This document shows positions 9,065 through 17,583 of a DNA stretch of 64,000 nucleotides, one piece after another. Both the position numbers and the translations under genes were made by a program. The notes under the pieces are model-generated. The model did no database searches and was not told the origin of the DNA. It worked only from the letters and a program-made list of their open reading frames with translations. How positions within the stretch are numbered: position 1 is the stretch's first letter; the number at the start of each line of letters is the position of its first letter. This DNA comes from Myxococcus stipitatus DSM 14675 (GTDB lineage: Bacteria; Myxococcota; Myxococcia; Myxococcales; Myxococcaceae), in the NCBI RefSeq assembly GCF_000331735.1, contig NC_020126.1:8311501-8375500 (forward strand), written 5' to 3'.

Positions 9065-10177
9065 ATGAAGCAGCAGCCGACGCTGTTCCTCGCAGTCATG
9101 GCCGTGGGTTTCCTGGGTGTCGCCGCGCCGGCCCAGGCGGCGGAGAAGACGACGTATCCCGTGGTGTTCGCGCACGGGCTCGGGGGGTTCGACGACATCC
9201 TCGGGTACGACTACTGGGGTGACGACTACGGCACCTTCGTGGGGGACCCGTGTGACGGGTTCCTGGAGACGTCGTGCAACGGGGACCTGGACAGCGGCCA
9301 GCGGACCTTCGCCGCGGCGGTGCAGCCGGTGCAGAGCTCCGACGTGCGAGGGCTCGACCTGGCCAACGACATCGAGGGGTACCTGGCCTCGGTGGGCTCG
9401 TCGTACGTGAACCTGGTGGGCCACTCGCAGGGCGGCATCGACGTGCGCAAGGCGGCGCGGGTGCTGCGCGAGCGCAAGGGCTACACGGTGGTGAAGACGG
9501 TGGTGAGCGTGTCCTCCCCGCACCGGGGCTCGCCGGTGGCCAAGTACATCCTGGACCTGCGCCCGGGCATCACCAGTGTGCTGGACGCGCTGTTCCGCTT
9601 CTACGGCAACGTCGTCTACGCGCCGGGCAATGACGGCTACGCGGCGGTGAAGGCGCTCATCTACAACGACGCGGACCCGAACGACGGCAAGACAACGGGC
9701 AACAAGGCGTTCAACCTCGCCTATCCGGTCAGCCCCTCCTACGCGTCCCACTACGCCTCGCTGGTGACGGCGCAGAGCGGGGCCAGCGTGAACCCGGCGC
9801 TGTTCCTGCTGAAGGAGTTCATCTTCGACATCGACGGAGATGGCGCGTGCACGGATGACTGCGACAACGACGGCGCCGCGGGCAAGGGCGACGGCATTCG
9901 CGGGGAGCAGGACGACGACGGGCTGGTGGGCATCAACTCGCAGCAGATGGGATATCGGCTGCGGTACACGGAGCGGCTGGGGCTGCTGGACACGGTCTCG
10001 CAGGACTCGGCGATGGGCTACGTGGGGAACCTCAACGCGCCCAGCTCGCTCCAGATGACCTCCATGTCCAGCGTCATCAACCAGGACCACGTGGATGTGA
10101 TTGGCATCGGACCGGACACGTTCGACGAGATGGAGTTCTACGCGGCCATCATCGACTACATCGCGAAGAACGACTGA
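9065..10177 (+). CDS. Secreted triacylglycerol lipase (alpha/beta hydrolase, family I type)
   Basis: A 370-residue secreted lipase. ATG 9065 follows AGAGGGG and gives a classical signal peptide with cleavage after AQA near residue 25. The mature start YPVVFAHGLGGF is the oxyanion-hole strand of Pseudomonas/Burkholderia family I lipases, and the nucleophile elbow GHSQG puts Ser121 at the active site. The catalytic His is probably in QDHVDVIG near the end. Residues about 255-287 form an Asp-rich, two-Cys insertion (DIDGDGACTDDCDND...) resembling a calcium-binding type-3 repeat, which I do not expect in the standard family fold. The next gene, 37 bases on, resembles the dedicated chaperone, so the pair probably forms an operon for foldase-dependent type II secretion. 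Confidence 0.88.
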   Translation: MKQQPTLFLAVMAVGFLGVAAPAQAAEKTTYPVVFAHGLGGFDDILGYDYWGDDYGTFVGDPCDGFLETSCNGDLDSGQRTFAAAVQPVQSSDVRGLDLANDIEGYLASVGSSYVNLVGHSQGGIDVRKAARVLRERKGYTVVKTVVSVSSPHRGSPVAKYILDLRPGITSVLDALFRFYGNVVYAPGNDGYAAVKALIYNDADPNDGKTTGNKAFNLAYPVSPSYASHYASLVTAQSGASVNPALFLLKEFIFDIDGDGACTDDCDNDGAAGKGDGIRGEQDDDGLVGINSQQMGYRLRYTERLGLLDTVSQDSAMGYVGNLNAPSSLQMTSMSSVINQDHVDVIGIGPDTFDEMEFYAAIIDYIAKND

Positions 10178-10214
10178 CGTCTCGTCCCGACACCGCGCCC
10201 CGAGGAGGGCTTTC

Positions 10215-11279
10215 ATGACACGGCGTACGAAAGTCTTGCTGGGGGGCGCGGTGGTGGCGCTGCTCGTGGCGGTGGGGGTGTTGCGGTTCACGCGCGCGGA
10301 GGCGCCTGGGCCCGACGCGTCAGCTCCAGTGATTGCGGGAGCGTCCGCGCCGGCACCCTCTGGAGTGGCTCCTGTGACGCCCACCGGGGCGGTGTCGGCT
10401 CCGGTGCCCGCGGTCGTGGCTCCGGCGTCCGACGCGGAGCTGGAGGAGCTCGCGGCGGTGCTGCGGGAGCGGTATGGGGCGAAGCTGGATGAGCCGTATG
10501 TCCAGATGCGCTTCGTGGAGGAGCTGATGCGCTTCTTCCAGCAGCGCTCTCCGGACCGCTGGCGGGAGGAGCTGCTGGCGTTCGTGAAGGAGCACTTCCC
10601 GGAGCGGTATGACGCGCTGGAGGCGATGCTCCGCAACCGCGTGGACTACGAGAAGTGGGTCCGGGACAACGACAGCTACCTGCGCGGGCTGAGCGACGCG
10701 GAGCGACGGGCGGCGACGTGGGATGCGAGAAACCGCCTCTTCGGCAAGGAGACGGCGGAGCGCATCTGGGCGGCGGAGCTGAAGAACCAGGCGCTGGCGG
10801 ACTCGCTGCGCTCGCTGGATGCGCGAGATGACCTGAGCCTGGAGAAGAAGCTGTCCACGTTCAAGAAGCGCATCCAGGAGGTCCATGGCGAGAAGGCGGA
10901 TGCGTACCTCGCCCGGCACCAGCAGGAGGTGATGAACCACTTCCTCGACCTGTCGTCCGTTCAGACGGAGCTGGGGGGCATGACGCCCCAGGCGCGCTCA
11001 CAGAGCCTGCGCTCGATGCGCAGGGAGCTGGGCCTGGACGAAGAGGCCCTGAAGCGGTGGGACACGCTGGACCAGAGCCGGGATGCCCGCTGGGACACGG
11101 GCGCGAAGTACATGGCGGAGCGGCAGACCCTCGCGAAGGAGCTGTCGGGCGAGGCGCTGGAGGCGCGACTCGCGGAGGTGCGTGCCCGCTACTTCGGCGG
11201 AGAGGCGGACACCATCGCGCAGGAGGAGGCCAGCGGCTTCTACCGCTTCGAGCGCCCCCGGCAGTGGGGGCGCAACTGA
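10215..11279 (+). CDS. Lipase chaperone (Lif/foldase)-like membrane-anchored protein
   Basis: A 354-residue, mainly helical protein. It starts at ATG 10215 after GAGGAGGG and has a short basic N-terminus, one membrane anchor (about residues 7-24), then a Pro/Ala-rich linker to about residue 75. The rest is charged helices. Blocks such as RNRLFGKETAERIWAAE, RRELGLDEEALKRWDTLDQ and RDARWDTGAKYMAERQ resemble lipase-specific foldases, which fold the cognate lipase in the periplasm before secretion. The position directly behind a lipase supports this. The conserved RxxFDY(F/C)LSA motif of mini-domain 1 of typical foldases is not visible, so the N-terminal folding domain may be missing or replaced. 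Confidence is good for the family-like fold, moderate for function. Confidence 0.72.
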   Translation: MTRRTKVLLGGAVVALLVAVGVLRFTRAEAPGPDASAPVIAGASAPAPSGVAPVTPTGAVSAPVPAVVAPASDAELEELAAVLRERYGAKLDEPYVQMRFVEELMRFFQQRSPDRWREELLAFVKEHFPERYDALEAMLRNRVDYEKWVRDNDSYLRGLSDAERRAATWDARNRLFGKETAERIWAAELKNQALADSLRSLDARDDLSLEKKLSTFKKRIQEVHGEKADAYLARHQQEVMNHFLDLSSVQTELGGMTPQARSQSLRSMRRELGLDEEALKRWDTLDQSRDARWDTGAKYMAERQTLAKELSGEALEARLAEVRARYFGGEADTIAQEEASGFYRFERPRQWGRN

Positions 11280-11288
11280 GCGCGTGAT

Positions 11289-12389
11289 TCAGAGCGTCGT
11301 GTCCCCGCCTGTTCCCGGGACGGGTGCGGGCGCTGGGAGCGGAAGCAGCGCGGGTGTCAGCTGGTGACGTTGCTTGAAGCGTGCCCACTCTCTCGTGAGT
11401 TCCTCCAGCTCCTTTCCCTCGAGCTTCGAGCCCGCGAGGCTCCAGTCATCGATGCGCCGCTTCCATTGCGCCTCCGCGGTCAGCGACTCGTGCTCCAGAG
11501 GCGCTTCGCCCTGGCGTTCACGGAGCAGGTCGAAGGCGTGGATGACCCAGCCCTTGGGTTCGCCCTGGCTGAACACGGTCTCCAGCGCTCGTGCCGCCGA
11601 CAGGTCCACCTGCGTGTCCACGTGGCCCCGGAGCGCGGTGAGCATCATGGGCAGCGCATGGTCCAAGGGAGGCTGCTCCACGAAGCCGTGCGCCAGCGTT
11701 TCGAGCTGCGGGCGTGTCAACTGAGCGGGGTTCCTGGCGTTCCTGTCGTAGAACGAGCGGGCCGCGTCGGAATCGGGGACCAGACCGTACAACCCATCCC
11801 AGCGTGTCGCGGGATGGGTGGAGACGCGCACGTGCCAGTCCACTCGGGCCGCTTCGAGGTCCGTGCGCCTTCCGACGATGCGCGCCTGGGTCCACTGGTC
11901 CTGGGCGCTCTTCGCGAGAGTGACCGCGCGGCGATAGGCCTCGGTGTCATCGGGGCTCGCCGGGTAGCGCGTCCCATATGACAAGGCCACGGTGCGCCAC
12001 TTCCCCGCCCTCCGCGTGAGGAAGGCCACGACCACGTGCCCTTCTTCGTAGCTGGGGGGCGCCGGGCACATGGACGGAAACCAGTGCACATCGACCTGTT
12101 CCCCTGGCCGGCCCGCTCCCTTCCAGGCTTCCCTGATGCGCAGGCGCGTCACCGCGCCAGTCTCCCAGTCCCCTCTCTTCACCTCGGCCTGCTCCTCCTT
12201 GGACAGCCCCCTGACGTCCTCGACGTCCGCCCACACCACCCACTCCGCCTCGAGCGTCAGCGACCACAGCGTCTCCGGTGAGATGGGATAGGCCTGAGCC
12301 CGAGGTCCCGGTGCGAACAGCACCACCAGGGCCCACACCATCGCATGCCGGATGCTCCAACGCCCCATCGGGAAGCCAGGTCCATGCAT
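11289..12389 (-). CDS. Secreted protein of unknown function, tandem paralogue 1
   Basis: A 366-residue protein with an N-terminal signal peptide (MGRW, hydrophobic core, cleavage near AQA). I do not recognise the family. Residues about 35-150 form a beta-rich region (ETLWSLTLEAEWVVWADVEDV ... CPAPPSYEEGHVVVAFL), resembling the secreted proteins in which a strand-rich N-terminal domain has a Cys-Pro-x-Pro motif. Residues about 150-350 are helical and Trp/Arg-rich. The C-terminus is Pro-rich. It aligns along its whole length with the next gene upstream (12501-13607), so the two are tandem duplicates. GAGAGGAG precedes the start. It converges on the lipase chaperone gene with 9 bases between stop codons. 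Confidence 0.75.
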   Translation of the reverse strand: MHGPGFPMGRWSIRHAMVWALVVLFAPGPRAQAYPISPETLWSLTLEAEWVVWADVEDVRGLSKEEQAEVKRGDWETGAVTRLRIREAWKGAGRPGEQVDVHWFPSMCPAPPSYEEGHVVVAFLTRRAGKWRTVALSYGTRYPASPDDTEAYRRAVTLAKSAQDQWTQARIVGRRTDLEAARVDWHVRVSTHPATRWDGLYGLVPDSDAARSFYDRNARNPAQLTRPQLETLAHGFVEQPPLDHALPMMLTALRGHVDTQVDLSAARALETVFSQGEPKGWVIHAFDLLRERQGEAPLEHESLTAEAQWKRRIDDWSLAGSKLEGKELEELTREWARFKQRHQLTPALLPLPAPAPVPGTGGDTTL

Positions 12390-12500
12390 GAAGCAGACTC
12401 CTCTCGTGCGGAGAGGAGGCTCCCCGATTCATGCTCACATGAGGGCATGTGGCGCTCACCGCTCCATCACGAAATCATCATGGAGTGGGGACTGGGGGCA

Positions 12501-13607
12501 TCAGAACGGCGAGTCCCCGCTTCTTCGTGCCACGGGGAGCGGCAGCGGGGTCGGCATCAGCCGATGACGCTGCTTGAAGTGCATCCACTCCCCCAGGATG
12601 TCGCGCTCCCACTTCGTGCGGGAGGTCGACCCGTCATTGGCCGTATCGCGGGCGACTCGCAAGGAGTACGCCTCCTCGTCGGACAATCGCTTGCGAGGCT
12701 TGGCCTTCTCGCCGTGACGCTCGCGGAGCAGGTCGAAGGCATGGACGACCCACTCCTCGACCCTCCTCGAGATGAACACCGTCTCCAGAGCACGCGCGGC
12801 CACCAGGTCCACCTGCTTGTCCGGATGCCCGCGCAGGACCATGAGCATCGAGGGCAGCGCGGAGTCCAACGGAGGATTCGCCACGAAGCCTCGAGCGAGC
12901 TGCGCACGCTGCGCGTCCGACAGTCGCATCGGACTCGGCCCGCGCCAGTCGTTGAAGGCGTAGACCACGTCGGACCACCCCGCCAATCCGTACATGCCAT
13001 CCCAGCGTGTCGCGGGATGGGCGGCCACCTTGACCTGCCAGTCCACTCGCATCGGCTCGAGGTCCAGACGATTCCCGACGCTGCGGGCTTGCGACCTGAT
13101 GTGCTGAGCATCCTTCGCGAGCGCGACGGCCTGCCGATACGCCGCCACCTCGTCATCGCCCGTCGGGTAGCGCGTCCCGTATGACCACGCCACGGTCTCC
13201 CACTTCTCCGTCTCATGGGACAGGAAGGCGACGACGGCATGCCCCACCTTGTAGTGCGGAGGCGGCGGACACGCTGACTCCTCCCAGTGCACCAGGAGCT
13301 GCGCCCCCTGACGGACCTCCCCTTCCCCTTTCCACACCTCCCGGATGCGCAAGCGAGTGAGCATGTCCCGCCCCCACACCGGCTCCCAGCCTTTCGGGCC
13401 CATCTGCTCCAAGTCCGCCTTGGACAGCGGCCTCACCTCTTCGACGTCCGCCCACACCACCAACTCCGCCTCGCCGGTCATCGTCCACACCGTCTCGGGA
13501 GTAGGAGGCTCTGCTCGCGCCAAGGACCCGGGGATGAGCAGCGCCACCAGAACCCAGACGAACTTCCGGACGCCCCAACGCCCCATCGGAGAACCAGACG
13601 CTTTCAT
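12501..13607 (-). CDS. Secreted protein of unknown function, tandem paralogue 2
   Basis: A 368-residue paralogue of the downstream gene. The chosen ATG at 13607 follows AGAGGGGG and aligns with the start of its partner (both have a seven-residue lead into MGRW). It has a signal peptide with cleavage near ARA. Shared blocks include ETVWTMTGEAELVVWADVEEV, TRLRIREVWKG, the CPPPPHYKVGHAVVAFLS motif, the SYGTRYP segment, HPATRWDGMYGL, and ARALETVF. About half the positions look identical. There is no recognised catalytic motif. Both genes lie on the same strand downstream of the siderophore importer, but 126 bases separate them from it, so co-transcription is uncertain. Confidence 0.75.
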   Translation of the reverse strand: MKASGSPMGRWGVRKFVWVLVALLIPGSLARAEPPTPETVWTMTGEAELVVWADVEEVRPLSKADLEQMGPKGWEPVWGRDMLTRLRIREVWKGEGEVRQGAQLLVHWEESACPPPPHYKVGHAVVAFLSHETEKWETVAWSYGTRYPTGDDEVAAYRQAVALAKDAQHIRSQARSVGNRLDLEPMRVDWQVKVAAHPATRWDGMYGLAGWSDVVYAFNDWRGPSPMRLSDAQRAQLARGFVANPPLDSALPSMLMVLRGHPDKQVDLVAARALETVFISRRVEEWVVHAFDLLRERHGEKAKPRKRLSDEEAYSLRVARDTANDGSTSRTKWERDILGEWMHFKQRHRLMPTPLPLPVARRSGDSPF

Positions 13608-13733
13608 GTGACTGCCCCCTCTCGTGCCCTGCATCCCGGAGAATGCACGACTCACGAGCGAGCAGGTCCTCGCGGCGCCCATCTCTCCGTCATGAGTTGG
13701 TCACGCCCTGGAGGGGGCGCAGCCCGCACGGCG

Positions 13734-14492
13734 TCAGCGGTAATGCGTGGCAATCCAGTCGCCATCAATCTGCTGGATGGTGATGTCCAGGTCATACACA
13801 GCCCGGAGCACCTCCGACCTCATGATTTCTTCCGGCCGCCCCTGGAACAGGACCTTGCCGTCACGCATCGCGATGAGGTGGTCCGAGTAGCACGACGCGA
13901 AGTTCAGGTCGTGCAACACCAGGATGATGCTCTTGCCCAGCGTGTCGGCCGCGGTGCGCAACTGCTTCATCATCGACACCGCGTGCTTCAAATCCAAGCC
14001 ATTGAGCGGCTCGTCCAGGAGCACATGGTCCGTGTCCTGACACAGCACCATCGCCACGAAGGCCCGCTGACGCTGCCCGCCCGACAGCTCATCCAGGAAC
14101 CGCTCCGTCAGCGCGCCAAGCCCCATGTGCTGGATGGCCCGCTCCACGTGCTCCCGGTCCTTCACCGTGGGGCGCCCCTTGGAGTGCGGATAGCGGCCGA
14201 ATGTCACCAACTCCCGCACCGTCAACCGCGCGGTGATGTGATTGTCCTGGCGAAGGATGGCCAGCTTCCGCGCGAGCACATCCCCCGGCGTGGTGAGGAT
14301 GTCCAGCCCATCCACCTGCACGGAGCCCGAGGACATGGGCGACACACGGCTGATCATCGACAGCAACGTCGACTTGCCCGCGCCGTTCGGCCCGATGATG
14401 GAGGTGATGCCTCCCACGGGGAAGCGCAGGGACACCTCGTCCACGACCACCGTGGCGCCGTAGCGCTTGGTGACGTTCGCGGCCTCAATCAT
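13734..14492 (-). CDS. Siderophore ABC transporter, ATP-binding subunit
   Basis: A 252-residue FecE/FepC/YclP-class ATPase that powers ferric-siderophore import across the inner membrane. Walker A GPNGAGKST is near residues 34-42, the signature LSGGQRQRA is near 137, Walker B HVLLDEP near 155, and the switch His in LVLHD near 194. The start ATG overlaps the stop of the upstream permease by four bases (ATGA), so translation is probably coupled. It is the last gene of a four-gene operon read from a Fur-box-like site near 17.5 kb. The closest described arrangement is binding protein, two permeases, ATPase as in Bacillus yclNOPQ (petrobactin) and Vibrio vibriobactin/anguibactin systems. Confidence 0.93.
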   Translation of the reverse strand: MIEAANVTKRYGATVVVDEVSLRFPVGGITSIIGPNGAGKSTLLSMISRVSPMSSGSVQVDGLDILTTPGDVLARKLAILRQDNHITARLTVRELVTFGRYPHSKGRPTVKDREHVERAIQHMGLGALTERFLDELSGGQRQRAFVAMVLCQDTDHVLLDEPLNGLDLKHAVSMMKQLRTAADTLGKSIILVLHDLNFASCYSDHLIAMRDGKVLFQGRPEEIMRSEVLRAVYDLDITIQQIDGDWIATHYR

Positions 14493-15463
14493 CCCGGGTT
14501 CCTCCGCAAGAGCATCGAGATGAACACCAGCCCTCCCACGAAGTCGATGATGACGCGCGGGTTGGTGTTGAACGCAAAGACCTGCTCCAGGAGGAACTGT
14601 CCCGCGACCAGGGACACCCCCGCGATGAGCGCCGCCGCGGGCAACACCAGGGCATGCCGGTACGTGCGCACGAACACATACGCCAGGCTGGACACCAGCA
14701 AACCAAAGAAGGTCACCGGCCCCACCAGCGCGCTCGACACGGACACGAGGATGGCCACCAACACCAGCACCCCCGCCACCGTCCGCTGATGATTCACGCC
14801 CAGGTTGATGGCCGTCTCGCGCCCCAACACCAGCACATCCAGCGTCCGCAGCATCCGCCACCCGACGACCGACACGCCCAGCGTCAGCACGAACGAGATG
14901 AGCAACAGGTCCTCGTCCGGCTGGTTGAAGCTCGCGAAGAACCGGTCCTGCAGGAAGATGAACTCGTTGGGGTCGATGAGCCGCTGGAGGAACGACGCCA
15001 GGCTCTTGAACAACACGCCCAGCACCACGCCCGTCAGGAGCACCCGCTCCACACCGCGCTGCCCTCCTCCGAACAGGCCCCAGTACAAGAGCCCCGAGAA
15101 GGCCACCATGACCAGTACCTCCACGCCGAAGCGGAGCCTCGGGTCCAGGCCCGCCACCACTCCGGAGCCCAGGAAGAAGAGCAGGCACGTCTGGATGAGC
15201 ACGTAGAGGTTGTCGAACCCCAGGATGGCGGGCGTCAGCACGCGGTTGCCCGTCACCGTCTGGAAGAGCACCGTGGAGACCGCGATGGAGTAGCCCACCA
15301 GCAGCGCCGTCGCCAGCTTGCGCCCCCGGAACGGCAGGACGAACCGCCAGTCGCTCCCCACGTTGACGAGCAGGAACAGCCCCGCGCACGCCAGCGCCAC
15401 GGCGCCCAGGATGAGCAACATGCGCTCCGGCCGGCGCGTCTCCACCAGGCGCTCAGCCAACAC
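14489..15463 (-). CDS. Siderophore ABC transporter, permease subunit 2 (FecCD family)
   Basis: A 324-residue inner-membrane permease with about nine hydrophobic helices. The FecCD/BtuC family core is visible: SALVGPVTFFGLLVSSLAYVF (the segment before the ATPase-contacting loop) and a terminal GGLVFISMLLRR. It pairs with the upstream permease to form the heterodimeric channel. Its start overlaps the end of that gene by 11 bases and its end overlaps the ATPase start by four. The sequence style (early VLTPAILGFDNLYVLIQT) resembles YclO/ViuG/FatC rather than enterobactin FepG. Confidence 0.92.
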   Translation of the reverse strand: MLAERLVETRRPERMLLILGAVALACAGLFLLVNVGSDWRFVLPFRGRKLATALLVGYSIAVSTVLFQTVTGNRVLTPAILGFDNLYVLIQTCLLFFLGSGVVAGLDPRLRFGVEVLVMVAFSGLLYWGLFGGGQRGVERVLLTGVVLGVLFKSLASFLQRLIDPNEFIFLQDRFFASFNQPDEDLLLISFVLTLGVSVVGWRMLRTLDVLVLGRETAINLGVNHQRTVAGVLVLVAILVSVSSALVGPVTFFGLLVSSLAYVFVRTYRHALVLPAAALIAGVSLVAGQFLLEQVFAFNTNPRVIIDFVGGLVFISMLLRRNPG

Positions 15464-16415
15464 GGGCGTCCCTCCGCATCAAGAGGCTCAGGAAGAGCAC
15501 GCTCCCCGCGACCCCCGCGATGGTCGCCCCCGGGATTTCATAGGGGAAGCGCACCACCCGGCCCAACACGTCACACAGCAACACGAAGCCCGCGCCGCCC
15601 ACCGCCACCCACGGCAACGAGCGCCGTGTGTTGTCGCCCAGGAACATGCTGACGAGGTTGGGCACCAGCAGCCCCAGGAACGGCACCATCCCCACCGTGA
15701 CGACCACCAGCCCCGTGATGAGCGAGACGATGAGCAGCCCCAGCGCCACGATGCGCGAGTAGCGCATCCCCAGGTTCGTGGTGAACGACTCCCCCATCCC
15801 CGCCACCGTGAAGCGGTCCGCGGCGAAGTACGCGGCGCACGTGAGGCCGAACGTCACCCACAGCAGCTCGTAGCGCCCGCGCAGCACGTTGGAGAAGTCG
15901 CCCGTCTTCCACGCGTTGACCGACTGGAGCAGGTCGGACCGGTAGGCGAAGAACGTCGTCACCGAGTCGAACACACTGCCCAGCACCAGCCCCACCAGCG
16001 GGACGATGAGCACCGAGCGCAGCGGAATGCGCCGCAGGATGAGCAGGAACAGCGCCGTGCCCGCGAGCGAGAACGCCGCCGCGACGAGCATCTTCCCCAG
16101 CACGGGGAGCTGGGGCATCAGCAGGGTCGCGACCAGCAGCCCCAGGCCCGCGGAGTCCGCCGCGCCCACCGTCGCCGGCTCCACGAAGCGGTTGCGCGCG
16201 AGCATCTGGAGGATGAGCCCCGCCACGCCCAGCGAGGTGCCCACCAGCAGAACAGCCAGCAGCCGGGGAATGCGGCTGATGAGCAGGACCTGGAGCGCCT
16301 GCTCATCCGGCCCCGGCGACACCAGCGCGTGCCAGGACACGTCGCCCACGCCAATGAACACGCTGACCAGGGCCAGCAGGGCAATGACGGCAACGGCGGC
16401 GACGAGTCGAATCAC
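15453..16415 (-). CDS. Siderophore ABC transporter, permease subunit 1 (FecCD family)
   Basis: A 320-residue permease with about nine membrane helices. FecCD motifs are SRIPRLLAVLLVGTSLGVAGLILQ near residues 47-70, EPATVGAADSAGLG near 79-92, and VGMVPFLGLLVPNLVSMFLGDNTR near 230, a good match to FatD/YclN-type subunits. It starts 12 bases after the stop of the binding protein gene and overlaps the second permease, so it is the second gene of the operon. Confidence 0.92.
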   Translation of the reverse strand: MIRLVAAVAVIALLALVSVFIGVGDVSWHALVSPGPDEQALQVLLISRIPRLLAVLLVGTSLGVAGLILQMLARNRFVEPATVGAADSAGLGLLVATLLMPQLPVLGKMLVAAAFSLAGTALFLLILRRIPLRSVLIVPLVGLVLGSVFDSVTTFFAYRSDLLQSVNAWKTGDFSNVLRGRYELLWVTFGLTCAAYFAADRFTVAGMGESFTTNLGMRYSRIVALGLLIVSLITGLVVVTVGMVPFLGLLVPNLVSMFLGDNTRRSLPWVAVGGAGFVLLCDVLGRVVRFPYEIPGATIAGVAGSVLFLSLLMRRDARVG

Positions 16416-16427
16416 AGCTCAGGCAAC

Positions 16428-17423
16428 CTATGGCGCCTTCGAGGCGTAGAACTCCGCGACCTGCCCGCGCAGCCGGTCCACCGCCTGGATGCCGCCGCCA
16501 ATGAGGTACGCGTTCATCGGGTCCAGGTAGACGACCTGCCCCTTCTTCCACGCCGTCGTCTGGTGGACCAGCTCGTTGTCGAGCACCTGCCGCGCCCCAC
16601 CCGACTGCCCCATGCCCGCGTCCCTATCAATCACGAACAGCCAGTCGGGGTTCTTCTCGCGGATGAACTCCGAGCCGATGACCTCGCCATGCAGGGATGC
16701 GCTGAGCCCCGCGGCGGCCACCGGCACGCCGAAGTCACCGTGGATGACGCCGAAGCGCGAACCCGGGCCATACGCGCTGATGCGCCCACCCGTCACGAGC
16801 ACCACCAGCCCCGCGCCTCGGCTCGACGTCGTCTCCTTCAGCTTCGCGATGGAGGCGCGCAGCTCCGTCACCAGCACGCGCGCCTTCTCCTCCTTGCCGA
16901 AGATGCTCGCCAGCAGCTCCGTGTTGGCGACCACCGTGTCCAGGTAGTTCACCCCTCCCATGGGCAGGTCCACCGTGGGCGCGATGCGGGACAGGTTCGC
17001 GTACTTCGCGCTGGAGCGGCCCCCCGTGATGATGAGGTCCGGGCGCGCGGAGTGGAGGGCCTCGTAGTTCGGCTCGAACAGCGTCCCCATGCGCGGATAC
17101 TTCGCGTCCCCGAACGGCGCCAGGTGACCCGGGAACTGGTCTCCCGCGACGGCGAAGACGTCCACGCCCAACGCCTGGAGGATGTCCAACGCCACCAGGT
17201 CGTAGACCACGACGCGCTGGGGATTCAGCGGGACGACCGAGGTCCCCTGGCCATGCTTGACGGTGCGCCCCTCCTCGGAGGGCGCCTCCGCCACGGGGGC
17301 CGCGGCCCCCTGCGCGGGCTCCGGCGAGCGCTGGCACGCAGCAGTCAGTCCCACGACGGCCAGCACCACGGCGGCTCGCCACATCACGGAGGAGGTCAAG
17401 GAACGCCTGTCAGATGTGCTCAC
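16428..17423 (-). CDS. Siderophore-binding lipoprotein (CeuE/YclQ-like) of ABC importer
   Basis: A periplasmic solute-binding protein of about 331 residues. It is a lipoprotein: hydrophobic helix ending in the lipobox LTAAC. The periplasmic-binding fold carries family blocks VVVYDLVALDILQALGV, PDLIITGGRSSAKYANL and, near the end, WLFVIDRDAGMGQSGGARQVLDNELV then YLDPMNAYLIGGGIQ, which are typical of catecholate binders such as CeuE and YclQ (petrobactin). GTG 17423 is chosen because GGTGGTGG precedes it and it gives an Arg-Arg n-region; ATG 17384 is the alternative. First gene of the importer operon, with an AT-rich dyad about 65 bases upstream. The exact siderophore is inferred, not shown. 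Confidence 0.88.
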   Translation of the reverse strand: MSTSDRRSLTSSVMWRAAVVLAVVGLTAACQRSPEPAQGAAAPVAEAPSEEGRTVKHGQGTSVVPLNPQRVVVYDLVALDILQALGVDVFAVAGDQFPGHLAPFGDAKYPRMGTLFEPNYEALHSARPDLIITGGRSSAKYANLSRIAPTVDLPMGGVNYLDTVVANTELLASIFGKEEKARVLVTELRASIAKLKETTSSRGAGLVVLVTGGRISAYGPGSRFGVIHGDFGVPVAAAGLSASLHGEVIGSEFIREKNPDWLFVIDRDAGMGQSGGARQVLDNELVHQTTAWKKGQVVYLDPMNAYLIGGGIQAVDRLRGQVAEFYASKAP

Positions 17424-17485
17424 GTTTTCCACCACCCAGTGCCGCGGAACGACTCGGCCCCACCCGCGGACCGCGCCCTTACACC

Positions 17486-17513
17486 TCATTTGATTCTGCA
17501 AATCAATATCAGA
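17486..17513 (-). promoter_or_regulatory. Probable Fur box/promoter of the siderophore importer
   Basis: An AT-rich island in very GC-rich DNA, with a perfect 6-bp inverted repeat TTGATT-N5-AATCAA at 17490-17506. Read on the minus strand it begins TGATATTGATTTGCAGAATC, resembling the GATAATGATWATCATTATC Fur consensus. It lies about 65 bases before the start of the binding-protein gene. Iron repression through Fur is an inference from motif and from the genes it precedes. Confidence 0.55.
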
Positions 17514-17583
17514 GGTCAGGGAGAATCAAGGTCCCGACAGCCCCAGGGAGTGGAGGTAGGTGTTCCGCGCCTTCGTGCGTCCG

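Noticed and set aside
17424..17501. Longer start for the siderophore-binding protein at ATG 17501
   Set aside because: It would place the Fur-like dyad inside the coding region and put about 40 non-signal residues before the lipobox helix.
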